This document shows positions 32,004 through 40,492 of a stretch of DNA of 64,000 nucleotides, piece by piece. Both the position numbers and the translations under genes were made by a program. The stretch comes from Roseovarius mucosus (lineage in GTDB: Bacteria > Pseudomonadota > Alphaproteobacteria > Rhodobacterales > Rhodobacteraceae). The DNA is taken from positions 1,178,001-1,242,000 of the forward strand of contig NZ_CP020474.1 of NCBI RefSeq assembly GCF_002080415.1. Reading direction: 5' to 3'. The notes beneath the pieces were generated by a model. It saw only the letters and a list, made by a program, of their open reading frames with translations. It was not told where the DNA came from and did not search any database. Within the stretch, counting starts at the first letter, position 1, and every line of letters begins with the position of its first letter.

Positions 32004-32873
32004 TCAGGCCTGCGCGGCAACAGCCCCCGTTTCCTTGAGCATCTCGGGATACCACCGCTCCAGCGTCGGCAAGAACGCCGCGCGCAGCTTGGCGACCTGC
32101 GCAGGCGTCAAATCCTCGCGCCAAACCCCGGCCTGCCCCTTGGCAAAGAACGCCGTCATGCCTTGGGGCCGTTCGGCGAAACCCAGTGTTTCTTCCTGCC
32201 GCTTCATCGCCTCGAAACTCGTGGCCTTGATCGCGCGCGCCAGCTTGGGGCCGTCCACCTTGACCTTGAGAAACTTTTCCAACAACCCGCGCATTGTGCG
32301 ACCGGGATTGTGCAACAGGTCCTCATAACGCACCACATGGATCGGCAGGCCGGGGGCACCGGTCCAGACCCGAATATGATCGTCCCAGCGCCCCAAGAGG
32401 TCCATGATACCATTCGGCGTCCCAGTGATCGTATCAGGGTTGCACATCCGCTCGATCGCCAGATCAAGATCACAATTTTGATGCCGGGCAAAAGATGGCG
32501 CCAGATCAAATGGATTGCGCAGGATATACACTGCGGCTGCGGTCAATTCCGGCGGGATCACATCCTGATCGAAAATCCGCACCGTCTGACAATGCGTCTT
32601 GACGAAATGATGGTCCGGTTTCGAGGCCGCAATCAGGCGCAGCGCCCGGCCTCGCACCCGCATCCAGTCCTCCACCCCCTGCCCCCGGAACGGGGCACCG
32701 TTGGCCGCGTCAAAAAAATCCTGTCGCGTGTCGCCCGTGGTGAACTGCCGCAAGTTGTTGATATCCGGTGCCTTTCCCAAAGGCATGAAGTAATGCGCCA
32801 AAAGGCTGCGCATCCATGTATTGCCCGATTTGGGATAGCTCGCCAGCCAGATGATCCGCCGCAGATCGCTCAT
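32004..32873 (-). CDS. Sulfotransferase family protein (second of a tandem pair)
   Basis: A 289-residue PAPS-dependent sulfotransferase-fold protein. The 5'-phosphosulfate loop YPKSGNTW is at residues 13-20 (WLASYPKSGNTWMRSLL). The 3'-phosphate region is VYILRNPFDLAPSF, and GQAGVWREDLTPAQ near the C-terminus matches the late PAPS-binding block. It would sulfate a hydroxyl on a sugar, lipid or small molecule; the acceptor is unknown. Its ATG overlaps the stop of the upstream paralogue as ATGA, so both are made together. Confidence 0.88.
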   Translation of the reverse strand: MSDLRRIIWLASYPKSGNTWMRSLLAHYFMPLGKAPDINNLRQFTTGDTRQDFFDAANGAPFRGQGVEDWMRVRGRALRLIAASKPDHHFVKTHCQTVRIFDQDVIPPELTAAAVYILRNPFDLAPSFARHQNCDLDLAIERMCNPDTITGTPNGIMDLLGRWDDHIRVWTGAPGLPIHVVRYEDLLHNPGRTMRGLLEKFLKVKVDGPKLARAIKATSFEAMKRQEETLGFAERPQGMTAFFAKGQAGVWREDLTPAQVAKLRAAFLPTLERWYPEMLKETGAVAAQA

Positions 32874-33700
32874 TCCAGATACCCGTATCGTTTCATCGTC
32901 TCGCCCATCTTCTCGCGGATCATCTCTGCCAGCGCAGGGTCAAGATCGGTTTTCCATTGATCCTTCTGCCCCTTGCCAAAGAACTTCTCGCTCTGCTCGG
33001 GCCGCTCGATGAACCCTTGTTCCTCTTCTTGGCGCGACAATTCGTCAAAGCTGGAAAACCGGATCGCGCGCTCCAGCCGCTCGGCGTCGACCGGCACGCC
33101 GACCAGCTCAAGAATCTTGGCGAAATGCGTCTCGGGATCGTCCAATAAATCCTCGTAGCGCACGATCAGCCGCTTCCAGGGCGCATAGGCCATCCAACTC
33201 TTGACATGCATATCCCAAGAACTGAGGTATTGCGCCACTGTGGTTGGGGTCGGCAGATTGCCATTGTCGGGATGGCAAATCTTCTGCGCCGCGTCTTCCT
33301 GCGTGATGCCGTAGTGGCGCGCATAAGACAGCACCATATCTAGCGGATTTCGGATGATATAAATGGCAGAGCGCGTATAGTCGTCCGGGATAAGTTTGAT
33401 CCCGTCGGGGGCTACCCGCGCGTTATGCGTCTTGACGAAATTCACATCTGCATTGTTGCCGACAATGGCGCGTAGCACCGGATCACGCAGCTTCAGGCAG
33501 AGTGAAAGATTATGTGGATCAATCGCCTTACCTGCAACACGGCTGTACATCTTGACCATGGCATCGCCCATTGCGAACCGATGGGCCTGATTGATCGGCA
33601 CCGGTGTTTGCGCGTTCATCAGGTAATTGGCAAGGAAAAGCCGCGTCCACGTATTGCCAGACTTCGGATAAGAGGCCAGCCAGATGATACTTCGCTTCAT
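32870..33700 (-). CDS. Sulfotransferase family protein (first of a tandem pair)
   Basis: A 276-residue sulfotransferase, clearly related to its downstream neighbour. It has YPKSGNTW at 11-18, FVKTHNARV, the 3'-phosphate segment IYIIRNPLDMVLSYARH, and FFGKGQKDQWKTDLDPALAE at the C-terminal PAPS site. The two genes overlap by 4 bp and presumably act on related acceptors or as a pair. They lie just downstream of a porin gene on the same strand but behind its terminator, so they probably have their own or read-through transcription. Confidence 0.88.
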   Translation of the reverse strand: MKRSIIWLASYPKSGNTWTRLFLANYLMNAQTPVPINQAHRFAMGDAMVKMYSRVAGKAIDPHNLSLCLKLRDPVLRAIVGNNADVNFVKTHNARVAPDGIKLIPDDYTRSAIYIIRNPLDMVLSYARHYGITQEDAAQKICHPDNGNLPTPTTVAQYLSSWDMHVKSWMAYAPWKRLIVRYEDLLDDPETHFAKILELVGVPVDAERLERAIRFSSFDELSRQEEEQGFIERPEQSEKFFGKGQKDQWKTDLDPALAEMIREKMGETMKRYGYLE

Positions 33701-33743
33701 GCCCTGTCAGCCTCCACAACGTTGTTACTTGGACGCAAGACAT

Positions 33744-33778
33744 AAAAAAGGCGGGGGGAAATGTCACCCCCCGCCCCT
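33744..33778 (-). terminator. Rho-independent terminator of the porin gene
   Basis: On the minus strand GGCGGGGGG pairs with CCCCCCGCC (9-bp stem, 8-nt loop), followed by a run of T (33744-33749). It sits 20-50 bp after the porin stop. Confidence 0.88.
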
Positions 33779-33796
33779 TGTCTTTTAACCGGTCGA

Positions 33797-34948
33797 TTAG
33801 AACGACAGGTTCACCGAGGTGCCGATGACAGTGCCTTCGACAGTGGTGTTTGCGTTGCCGAAGGTCGCGCCAACGTCTGCGTTCACAGAACCTTCAACAT
33901 AGGCTGCGTACACGGCCCAGGTCACGCCAGCGCCGAGCGAACGGCTGCCGACCAGCTGGTAGGCTTCGTATTCGGCTTTGTCGCCGGATGCGGCGCCAAT
34001 ACCGCTGTACTCACCCTGGTAGGTGTCGAAACCAACCGACCACGGACCAGCGATGTCATAGGTCACGCCGAGGCTCCAGCCTTCGGAGTCCCATGCACGC
34101 AGACCGCCGTTGTCGTTCTCGCCGTAGCCACCGCCGATGACGAAGCCGTTGAAGCCGACGTTCAGGCCGATGTTCCACACTTCGGGATCGCTGGTGCCAA
34201 CAACGTTGGACTCTGCAGTGCCCCAACGAGCAGCGAAGTCAACGTCAACACCGTTGAACGACTGGCTGTAGGCCAGACCGATGTCGAACACGTCGGTGAC
34301 GCCCGCATTGCGGTTCACACCGAAGTTGTTCACGGCATTACCAGCAGCGTTAGCTGCATAGGACACGCCGAGTGTCAGGCCGTTGAACGACGGGGTGTAG
34401 TAGGTGATGCGCTGCACGTCGTTGTTGCCGAGAACTTCAGCATAGGACGAAATGCCGGAGTCACGGAATGCGAAGGGCAGGTTGCCGCCAGCAGCGATCG
34501 AAATCGGAACGAAGCCCGAAACCGACGGAGAGTTGATGCCGATACCGCCAGAAACTTGCGGTGCACCAATGCTCATTTTGTAACCAGCCGAGTTTTCGGC
34601 GCCGAGGTCGATACGGCCCAGCGTGTCGCCGGAGATCGAGAGGAACGACTCGTCGATACCGTCTGCACCACCGCCAGCGTTCAGTGCTTCATACTGAACG
34701 TTGATACCGAAGGTCAGGCCGTTGTCCAGCGTCACCGACGGGGTGAAGTGGATTTCAGCGTTCGTGAATACGTCAACGCCGTCGAAATCTGCGCCGGCTT
34801 GGGCAGCAGTGTTCGAGTCGACAGTCACATAACCGACGTGCGAGTTATAGTACCCGCCCCAATCCAGATTCCATTCTTGGGCAGATGCCGGTGCGGCCAT
34901 GGCGACGCCGAGTGCAATCGCGCTGGTGCTCAGAAGTTGCTTTTTCAA
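33797..34948 (-). CDS. Outer-membrane porin
   Basis: A 383-residue porin. The signal peptide (MKKQLLSTSAIALGVAMAAPASA) ends near residue 23, then EWNLDWGGYYNSHVGY begins a series of alternating amphipathic strands. The last residue is Phe (VIGTSVNLSF), the usual BAM signal. It forms a 16-strand-type trimeric channel of the Rhodobacter porin class. The start codon is TTG, supported by GGAGGG 6 nt upstream and by the signal peptide. Codon use is narrower than in neighbours (GGC/ACC/AAC/GTC-rich), as expected of an abundant protein. A strong terminator follows. Confidence 0.94.
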   Translation of the reverse strand: MKKQLLSTSAIALGVAMAAPASAQEWNLDWGGYYNSHVGYVTVDSNTAAQAGADFDGVDVFTNAEIHFTPSVTLDNGLTFGINVQYEALNAGGGADGIDESFLSISGDTLGRIDLGAENSAGYKMSIGAPQVSGGIGINSPSVSGFVPISIAAGGNLPFAFRDSGISSYAEVLGNNDVQRITYYTPSFNGLTLGVSYAANAAGNAVNNFGVNRNAGVTDVFDIGLAYSQSFNGVDVDFAARWGTAESNVVGTSDPEVWNIGLNVGFNGFVIGGGYGENDNGGLRAWDSEGWSLGVTYDIAGPWSVGFDTYQGEYSGIGAASGDKAEYEAYQLVGSRSLGAGVTWAVYAAYVEGSVNADVGATFGNANTTVEGTVIGTSVNLSF

Positions 34949-35137
34949 GGGTGTCCCTCCTCAGAAGCAGGTTAATCAGATCCGCCGCACCAGTCATTGG
35001 AAACGGCTTGCGCTATGAAATGCGCCATTCCCCCCCAAACTGTCAACGCGACCTCCCCGCTCCGACCGCATCGCGCCGTGAATGTGACGCAGAAACCACA
35101 CCCTTTTCGCAGAGGCCTTTTAAACAAGGCGCATCGC

Positions 35138-35524
35138 TCAGCCCTGTTGGTCCTCCAGCACTTTTCTTGCCGCCCGAAAACATTCAAGCGCTTGCGGCAC
35201 ACCACAATAAATTCCGACAACATGGATAATGGCGCGGATTTCCTCGGGGGTGACCCCGTTGTTAATGGCCCCCCGGCAATGCAATTCCCACTCATGCATC
35301 TTACCCAGAGCGCCCAGCATGGCCAAATTCATCATGCTGCGGGTCTTGGGGGGAATCACCTCGTCGCCCCAGCCAAAACCCCAGCACCAAGCGGTCATCG
35401 CCTCTTGAAACGGGCGGGTAAAGTCATCGGCGGCCTCCAGACTGCGCTCGACATACTCCGCGCCCAGCGTCGCCTTGCGCTGCTCCAGCCCTTTTAGAAA
35501 GAGGTCCTCGTCAAATGCGCTCAT
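35138..35524 (-). CDS. Carboxymuconolactone decarboxylase family protein
   Basis: A 128-residue CMD-family protein of the PcaC-like type: RSMMNLAMLGALGKMHEWELHCRGAINNGVTPEEI and GIYCGVPQALECFRAARKVL. The AhpD CxxC pair is absent, so it is closer to 4-carboxymuconolactone decarboxylase than to a peroxidase. It starts one base after the stop of the FAD oxidoreductase with an AAGGAG site inside that gene's end. No aromatic-ring pathway genes are nearby, so true PcaC activity is doubtful and a role tied to the amine or amino-acid island is possible. Confidence 0.85.
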   Translation of the reverse strand: MSAFDEDLFLKGLEQRKATLGAEYVERSLEAADDFTRPFQEAMTAWCWGFGWGDEVIPPKTRSMMNLAMLGALGKMHEWELHCRGAINNGVTPEEIRAIIHVVGIYCGVPQALECFRAARKVLEDQQG

Positions 35525-35525
35525 C

Positions 35526-36848
35526 TCATGCTCCTTTTCCCGCCTGCCAATCCTCGACACGGTCCACCACCTGCCGATACCACAGATTCGCAGCCCGCAG
35601 GAAATGCGGGCGCTCCCCCGGATGCAGCCAGCTTCGGCTAAGCGGCGTGGCACTATAGGCCGTTGCCCCCCGCGCATCGCCAATCGCCTGATACGCGGCC
35701 TTCGATCCCAGCCACGGTGCCATCACCGTGCCCGACCCAGAGAACCCCATCGCGTAATGCACGCCCTCATCATGGCCCACATGCGGCATATGCGAGAAAC
35801 TATAGCCGGTAAAACCCTGCCACGAATGGCTCAGCTTGACGCCCGCCAGATCGGGCCAAATCCCCACCATAACCTCATAGAGCTGCGCCGCCGCTGCCTC
35901 TGGCCCCATTTCGGCCATCGATGCGCGCCCACCGAACAGCACCCGGCGACCATCCGGCGAGATGCGGAAATAGCTGTGCCGCGCCCGCGTCTCGACCATC
36001 ATCCGCCGCCCCGGCGCGATATGGCCGATCAGGTTCGACGGTAACTCCTCGGTCGCGATGATGTAAGACGGCAGCGGAAACACCCGCGCCATATGCCAGC
36101 GAAACGGTCGGCGGGTGTAGCCATTCGTGGTCAGCACAACCTTGCCCGCGCGGATCACCCCTTTGGCGGTCTGCACCCGGTAGCCCGCCCCTTCCGCCTC
36201 GCGCGCTGTCACCGCTGCATGGGGAACCACCGGCACCCCGCGCCTCCGCACGGCTTGCAACAGACCCTGATGAAACTTGGCCGGGTGGATTGCGCCATGC
36301 TCGGGAAAGAGCAGCCCGCCGTGATATTTCTCGGTCGTGATCTCCTGCCCCAGATCGGCACGCTCTATAAGGCGCACCTGCACTTGGGATTTTTCGCCAA
36401 CAACCTTGGCCATACGACGCTGATTGGCAAAATGCGCGGGCGTATAGGCCAGTTGCACCCGCCCCGTGTTCTGGAAATCGCAGTCAATCCCCTCGCGCGC
36501 AATCAAGTCCTTGGCCCAGTCGAGCGCGGGCTTGGCCTCGGCAAAGAGAGCATCGGCAACCCCAGCCCCAAACTTCGCCTCCAACTCGCCCCAGCCCAGA
36601 CGGGGATGTGCCCCGAACATGCCGCCATTGCGCGTCGAGGCCCCATGCCCCGGCTCTGCCGCGTCAACCACCACCACCCGCGCCCCGGCATCATGCGCCG
36701 CAATAGCCGCCGACAACCCGGCATAGCCCGCACCGACCACCAGCACGTCACAGGTGTCGGGCAGGTCCTCGCCCGCCTCGGGCGCGCTCAGCGCCGACCA
36801 CCAATACGGCGTGCCCAGATCGGCCTCTCGTGCCCATTCGATCCGCAT
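35526..36848 (-). CDS. FAD-dependent amine/amino-acid oxidoreductase (DAO family)
   Basis: A 440-residue flavoprotein of the DadA/PuuB-like D-amino-acid oxidase superfamily. The Rossmann FAD motif is CDVLVVGAGYAGLSAAIAAHDAG near residues 33-55, followed by GASTRNGGM, a typical PuuB/OrdL signature. C-terminal blocks are HSWQGFTGYSFSHMPHVG and AMGFSGSGTVMAPWLG. It probably oxidises the C-N bond of an amine or N-substituted amino acid. The start at 36848 follows AGGAG. It is the first gene of a two-gene unit with the CMD-like protein, and a 25-bp inverted repeat lies just upstream. Confidence 0.88.
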   Translation of the reverse strand: MRIEWAREADLGTPYWWSALSAPEAGEDLPDTCDVLVVGAGYAGLSAAIAAHDAGARVVVVDAAEPGHGASTRNGGMFGAHPRLGWGELEAKFGAGVADALFAEAKPALDWAKDLIAREGIDCDFQNTGRVQLAYTPAHFANQRRMAKVVGEKSQVQVRLIERADLGQEITTEKYHGGLLFPEHGAIHPAKFHQGLLQAVRRRGVPVVPHAAVTAREAEGAGYRVQTAKGVIRAGKVVLTTNGYTRRPFRWHMARVFPLPSYIIATEELPSNLIGHIAPGRRMMVETRARHSYFRISPDGRRVLFGGRASMAEMGPEAAAAQLYEVMVGIWPDLAGVKLSHSWQGFTGYSFSHMPHVGHDEGVHYAMGFSGSGTVMAPWLGSKAAYQAIGDARGATAYSATPLSRSWLHPGERPHFLRAANLWYRQVVDRVEDWQAGKGA

Positions 36849-36891
36849 TCCACTCTCCTGATCTCGCACCGTCATGGCGCAGCTGTGGACG

Positions 36892-36916
36892 TTACAAAAT
36901 CCGCTTCATTTCGTAA
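36892..36916. promoter_or_regulatory. Candidate operator upstream of the FAD oxidoreductase
   Basis: TTACAAAAT-N7-ATTTCGTAA is a 9-bp inverted repeat with one mismatch, located 45-70 bp before the FAD oxidoreductase start and just after the DDAH gene. Symmetry and position suggest a repressor or activator site. The binding protein is unknown. Confidence 0.45.
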
Positions 36917-36927
36917 GGAGTGTAAGA

Positions 36928-37710
36928 TCAAAATCGCAGCGAAAGACAAGACATCCCGCCATCGAGCTTGGCACATTCGCTGTTGTCGATCTCGACCACC
37001 TCATAGCCATGCGCCGTCAGCATCTCGGCCGTGCGCGGAAACCCGGCGGCCATGATCACCAGAGTGTTGAACCGAATACAGTTACTCGCCGCTTCCTCGC
37101 CCTCAGGCACTTCGAGCACGTCATATCCGTCAAAACAGCCCGACACCGCCAGCCGGCGCGTGCTCAGGATCGTCTCGGGCCCGACCAAGCCGCAATCGGT
37201 CTTGAAATGCAAAACCCCGGCCGGGGTCTCGACCAATCGCAAAGCATATCCGTATTCGCGCACAATATCAGAGAGTTGCGCCACACCCTCGCGATTGGTC
37301 CGGGCCGACAATCCCACCAGAATCTCGCGCCCCGTCACCAGAATATCGCCCCCCTCAATGGTGCCGGGCGCGGTAATCGTGGCGATCTTGTCGCCATAAA
37401 ATCCCGCAATCGCCGGGCGCATCTCGGCCACCTCGCCCATCCGCGTGGGCGCACCGGGGCGCATGGCGATGGCCAATTCGGGCAGGCAAAGCATTGTATC
37501 TTCTACGAAAACTGCGTCGGGATAATCCTCCAGCGGGGGCAGTTCGACCACCTCGGCCCCGGTGCTGCGCAGGGTTGCCACATAGGCGGCATGCGCCTCC
37601 AGCATCCGCGCCAGATCCGGCGTGCCAATATCTTCGGCCCGCAACCCACCCACAATGCTCCGGCCCGGTTTGCGGGTGATCGCCCGGCGGAATTCATAGC
37701 TGGAATTCAT
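36928..37710 (-). CDS. Dimethylarginine dimethylaminohydrolase (DDAH/arginine deiminase superfamily)
   Basis: A 260-residue guanidino-group hydrolase. Key blocks are YPDAVFVEDT, GTIEGGDIL, the catalytic His168 in VLHFKTDCGL and the nucleophile Cys255 in LDGGMSCLSLRF. DDAH converts N-methylated arginines to citrulline and methylamines; it could also accept other guanidino compounds. The second of two adjacent ATGs is used because AGAGGG is 7 nt upstream. The gene lies between the aminotransferase and the FAD oxidoreductase on the same strand, in an island with an amino-acid ABC importer, which supports a catabolic role. Confidence 0.9.
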   Translation of the reverse strand: MNSSYEFRRAITRKPGRSIVGGLRAEDIGTPDLARMLEAHAAYVATLRSTGAEVVELPPLEDYPDAVFVEDTMLCLPELAIAMRPGAPTRMGEVAEMRPAIAGFYGDKIATITAPGTIEGGDILVTGREILVGLSARTNREGVAQLSDIVREYGYALRLVETPAGVLHFKTDCGLVGPETILSTRRLAVSGCFDGYDVLEVPEGEEAASNCIRFNTLVIMAAGFPRTAEMLTAHGYEVVEIDNSECAKLDGGMSCLSLRF

Positions 37711-37737
37711 CATCTAACCCTCTGTTTAAATTTGATT

Positions 37738-38925
37738 TCAGGCGATCTTGACGCGCCGCGCATTGGCATGGGCCACGATCCGGTCAATTGCTTGGGCAAA
37801 GGGCGCATCCTCCACCGTCAGCGCCAACCGCACCCAAGTGTCCAGCGTCTTGCCAAAGGACGCACCGGGCATCACCGCCACGCCGGTTTTCTCTAATAGA
37901 TCAAAGGCATAGCTTTCGCCATCCAGCCCCGTCGCGGCAATATCCACCATCGCGAACATCCCCGCCTCGGGGCGATGCACCCGCAATGCCGTCTCGCGCT
38001 CCAACCGCGCGGCCAACAATTCCGCCCGCGCTGCAAACCTCTGCCGCATGCCTGCTGCAACATCTGATCCCTCGCGCACCGCCTGTTCGGTCATATCCGC
38101 GATAAACGGTTGATTTCCAAAGAGCATCGTTTCGGACAGGGCCAACAGATTGGCGGTAAACTCCAGCGATCCAACACACCAGCCGCTGCGAAATCCCGGG
38201 GCGGCGTGGCTCTTGGAAATTGACGACACCGCCACAACCCGTTCCGCCAAATCCGGATCGGACAGCGGCGAGACAAATTCTGACCCCTCAAACACCAGAT
38301 CCTCATAGACCTCATCCGAAATGATCCAGAGATCATGCTCGACCGCCAACCGGCCCAACGCCGCAATATCCTCACGGGTCAGAATCGCCCCTGTGGGATT
38401 ATGCGGCGTGGTCAATAAAATCGCGCGTGTTCTAGGGGTTATGCGCGCGGTCACATCTGCCGCCGCCATCCGAAAGCCATTCTCAGGCCGCAGGGGCACC
38501 GGCACCATCGCAGCCCCCGTGGCGCGAATGACGCCCTCATAGGTGGCATACATCGGATCGCCCGCAAGCACCTCGGCCCCCTCTTCGGCCACCGCCATCA
38601 TCACTGCGTAGAGCGCGGTTTGCGTCCCCGGAAAGCACATCACCTGATCGGGATGAAAGGCGCGGCCCCTGTTTTTGCTGTATTTTTCCGCCAAGGCCGC
38701 CCGCAACCCCGGCTCACCGCGCCCGTCCGAATAGCCGGTGCGCCCCGCCTTCATCGCGGCATAAGCAGCGTCCTTCAGACGTTCAGGCGTTGGCACATCC
38801 GGCTCGCCAATCGTCAGGCGGATCACGTCGCGGCCCGCGCGCGCCATGTCCTTGGCCCGCGCATGCACTTCCCACTTGGCCCCGCCAAGACCGGCAAGCC
38901 GTTCATTTATCGAGGAAAATCTCAT
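37738..38925 (-). CDS. Class I/II PLP aminotransferase (aspartate aminotransferase-like)
   Basis: A 395-residue fold-type I aminotransferase. PLP contacts are visible: Asn176 in PHNPTGA, Asp204 and Tyr207 in SDEVYEDL, the Schiff-base Lys238 in SSISKSHAAPGFRSGW, and a C-terminal Arg in the WVRLALT block. The substrate is not predictable, but location between a TetR regulator and DDAH suggests removal of an amino group from an arginine-like or other polar amino acid. Its ATG overlaps the tetR stop as ATGA, so regulator and enzyme are co-translated. Confidence 0.9.
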   Translation of the reverse strand: MRFSSINERLAGLGGAKWEVHARAKDMARAGRDVIRLTIGEPDVPTPERLKDAAYAAMKAGRTGYSDGRGEPGLRAALAEKYSKNRGRAFHPDQVMCFPGTQTALYAVMMAVAEEGAEVLAGDPMYATYEGVIRATGAAMVPVPLRPENGFRMAAADVTARITPRTRAILLTTPHNPTGAILTREDIAALGRLAVEHDLWIISDEVYEDLVFEGSEFVSPLSDPDLAERVVAVSSISKSHAAPGFRSGWCVGSLEFTANLLALSETMLFGNQPFIADMTEQAVREGSDVAAGMRQRFAARAELLAARLERETALRVHRPEAGMFAMVDIAATGLDGESYAFDLLEKTGVAVMPGASFGKTLDTWVRLALTVEDAPFAQAIDRIVAHANARRVKIA

Positions 38926-39563
38926 GTCTTCGCCGCCTCTTCCAAATCCAGTTGCAAAATCGCCCCCACCGCCGTCAGGGCAATTCCGATCAGTTCATCA
39001 GGCTCAAACGCCTCGGGCAGCGCGCCCCCTTCCAGCCAGAGCCCGTCAATCACCGCGTTGCAGGCAATCGCCAAGCGCCGCGCCTGCCCTGCGTCCGGCG
39101 CGCGCCCCGCTTCCTCCAGCGCAGCCACGATCAACCGCTCCAGCCGGTCGCGAAAATCGTGATAGGTGCGCGCATGCACCGCGCGCATCCGCGCATCCTG
39201 CCGCACATGATTGAGAAACCCGGCCCAAAGCCCGACCGACGCCGCATCCACCACCGGCGGCGTGACCGAGGCCACCACCAGCGCCGCCAGCCGCGCGCCT
39301 GCCGTGTTGCACTCTGCAACCCCAGCAAAGGTCTGCTCGGTCAGCCCCGCCATATGCGCAAGATACGCCTCCTGCACCAACTCATCCTTGGTGGAAAAGT
39401 AATGCCGGATAAGGCCTTGGGTCACATCCGCGCGTTCCGCGATGGCCCGTACCGTGGCCCCACGCACGCCCTGTTCCGCGATCAGATCAAGTGTCGCCAT
39501 GACCAGCGCCTGACGACGGCTGTCGGCCCCCTCGCGCCTGAATTTACGGCGTTCTCCAGTCAT
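38922..39563 (-). CDS. TetR family transcriptional regulator (BetI-like)
   Basis: A 213-residue TetR repressor. The N-terminal HTH (approximately residues 12-60) reads LDLIAEQGVRGATVRAIAERADVTQGLIRHYFSTKDEL, close to BetI-type regulators. The C-terminal ligand domain (approximately 75-210) is also BetI-like. The start at 39563 follows GGAGGTG. It is the first gene of the catabolic operon and is divergent from the ABC transporter, with a near-perfect inverted repeat in the shared promoter region. It probably represses both directions until the substrate or a metabolite binds. Confidence 0.9.
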   Translation of the reverse strand: MTGERRKFRREGADSRRQALVMATLDLIAEQGVRGATVRAIAERADVTQGLIRHYFSTKDELVQEAYLAHMAGLTEQTFAGVAECNTAGARLAALVVASVTPPVVDAASVGLWAGFLNHVRQDARMRAVHARTYHDFRDRLERLIVAALEEAGRAPDAGQARRLAIACNAVIDGLWLEGGALPEAFEPDELIGIALTAVGAILQLDLEEAAKT

Positions 39564-39588
39564 GGGCACCTCCATCCTCAGCGCGTTC

Positions 39589-39608
39589 AATTATACGCTT
39601 GCATAATT
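39589..39608. promoter_or_regulatory. Candidate TetR operator in the divergent promoter region
   Basis: AATTATAC-N4-GCATAATT is an 8-bp inverted repeat with one mismatch, centred in the 93 bp between tetR and the ABC ATPase gene. The AT-rich arms include TATAC, which could be a -10 box, so binding would block transcription. Size fits TetR-family sites. Confidence 0.6.
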
Positions 39609-39656
39609 ACGACTCTTCCGCCTTACTACAAGCCGAAAAGTGCCAATGCCGGAGAC

Positions 39657-40454
39657 ATGCCCGTGACAGCAGAGCCCCGACAATCCCCCGCGCCCGCGCC
39701 AGAAGGGACCGCGATCATTGTCGACGACCTGCACAAATCCTTTGGCGCGCTCGAAGTGCTAAAAGGCGTGTCAATGACCGCGCAAAAGGGCGATGTGGTG
39801 GCAATTATCGGTGGGTCGGGATCGGGCAAATCGACCATGCTGCGCTGTATCAACTTTCTGGAAACCCCCACCTCGGGCCGGATCGTCGTCAATGGCGAGG
39901 AAATCGCCATGCGCGCAGATGGTAGCCCCGCCGACCGCCGCCAGATCGAGCGTATCCGCACAAGGCTTGGCATGGTGTTTCAGGCTTTCAACCTCTGGAC
40001 GCATCGCACCCTCCTTGAAAACGTCATCGAAGTGCCGGTGCATGTTCTGAAAACCCCGAAAAAACAGGCGATTGAACGCGCGCGCGCGCTGCTTGACCGG
40101 GTGGGGCTTGGCGACAAGGCCGATACCTTTCCCGCCTTCCTGTCCGGTGGCCAGCAGCAGCGCGCGGCCATCGCGCGCGCGCTTGCGGTCGATCCCGCCG
40201 TGATGCTGTTCGATGAACCCACCAGTGCGCTTGACCCCGAATTGGTGGGCGAAGTGCTCAGCGTGATCCGCGATCTCGCCGCCGAAGGGCGCACCATGCT
40301 GATCGTCACGCATGAAATGAAATTCGCCCGCGAGGTGGCCAGCCATGTGGTCTATCTCTACCAAGGCCGGATCGAGGAAGAAGGCCCCCCCGAGCGCGTC
40401 TTTGGCGCGCCGCAATCGGCCCGCCTCAAGCAATTCCTGCAAACCGTCGGATAA
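39657..40454 (+). CDS. Polar amino-acid ABC transporter ATP-binding protein
   Basis: A 265-residue ABC ATPase of the HisP/GlnQ/OccP class. Walker A GGSGSGKST is at 52-60, signature LSGGQQQR at 162-169, and Walker B VMLFDEPT at 182-189. The insert between Walker A and the Q-loop ([26 protein letters not shown]) is typical of Arg/Lys/ornithine/octopine importers. GGAG is only 2 nt from the ATG at 39657 but 8 nt from a GTG two codons later (39663), which may be the true start. A much longer upstream frame is antisense to other genes and was rejected. First gene of the four-gene importer operon. Confidence 0.93.
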   Translation: MPVTAEPRQSPAPAPEGTAIIVDDLHKSFGALEVLKGVSMTAQKGDVVAIIGGSGSGKSTMLRCINFLETPTSGRIVVNGEEIAMRADGSPADRRQIERIRTRLGMVFQAFNLWTHRTLLENVIEVPVHVLKTPKKQAIERARALLDRVGLGDKADTFPAFLSGGQQQRAAIARALAVDPAVMLFDEPTSALDPELVGEVLSVIRDLAAEGRTMLIVTHEMKFAREVASHVVYLYQGRIEEEGPPERVFGAPQSARLKQFLQTVG

Positions 40455-40492
40455 GACGGGGCAGATCAAACCAACCAACAAGGGAGACTGAC

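Noticed and set aside
38790..39656. Long N-terminal extension of the ABC ATPase reading frame
   Set aside because: It runs antisense through the aminotransferase and tetR genes, and the ATPase fold is complete from 39657.
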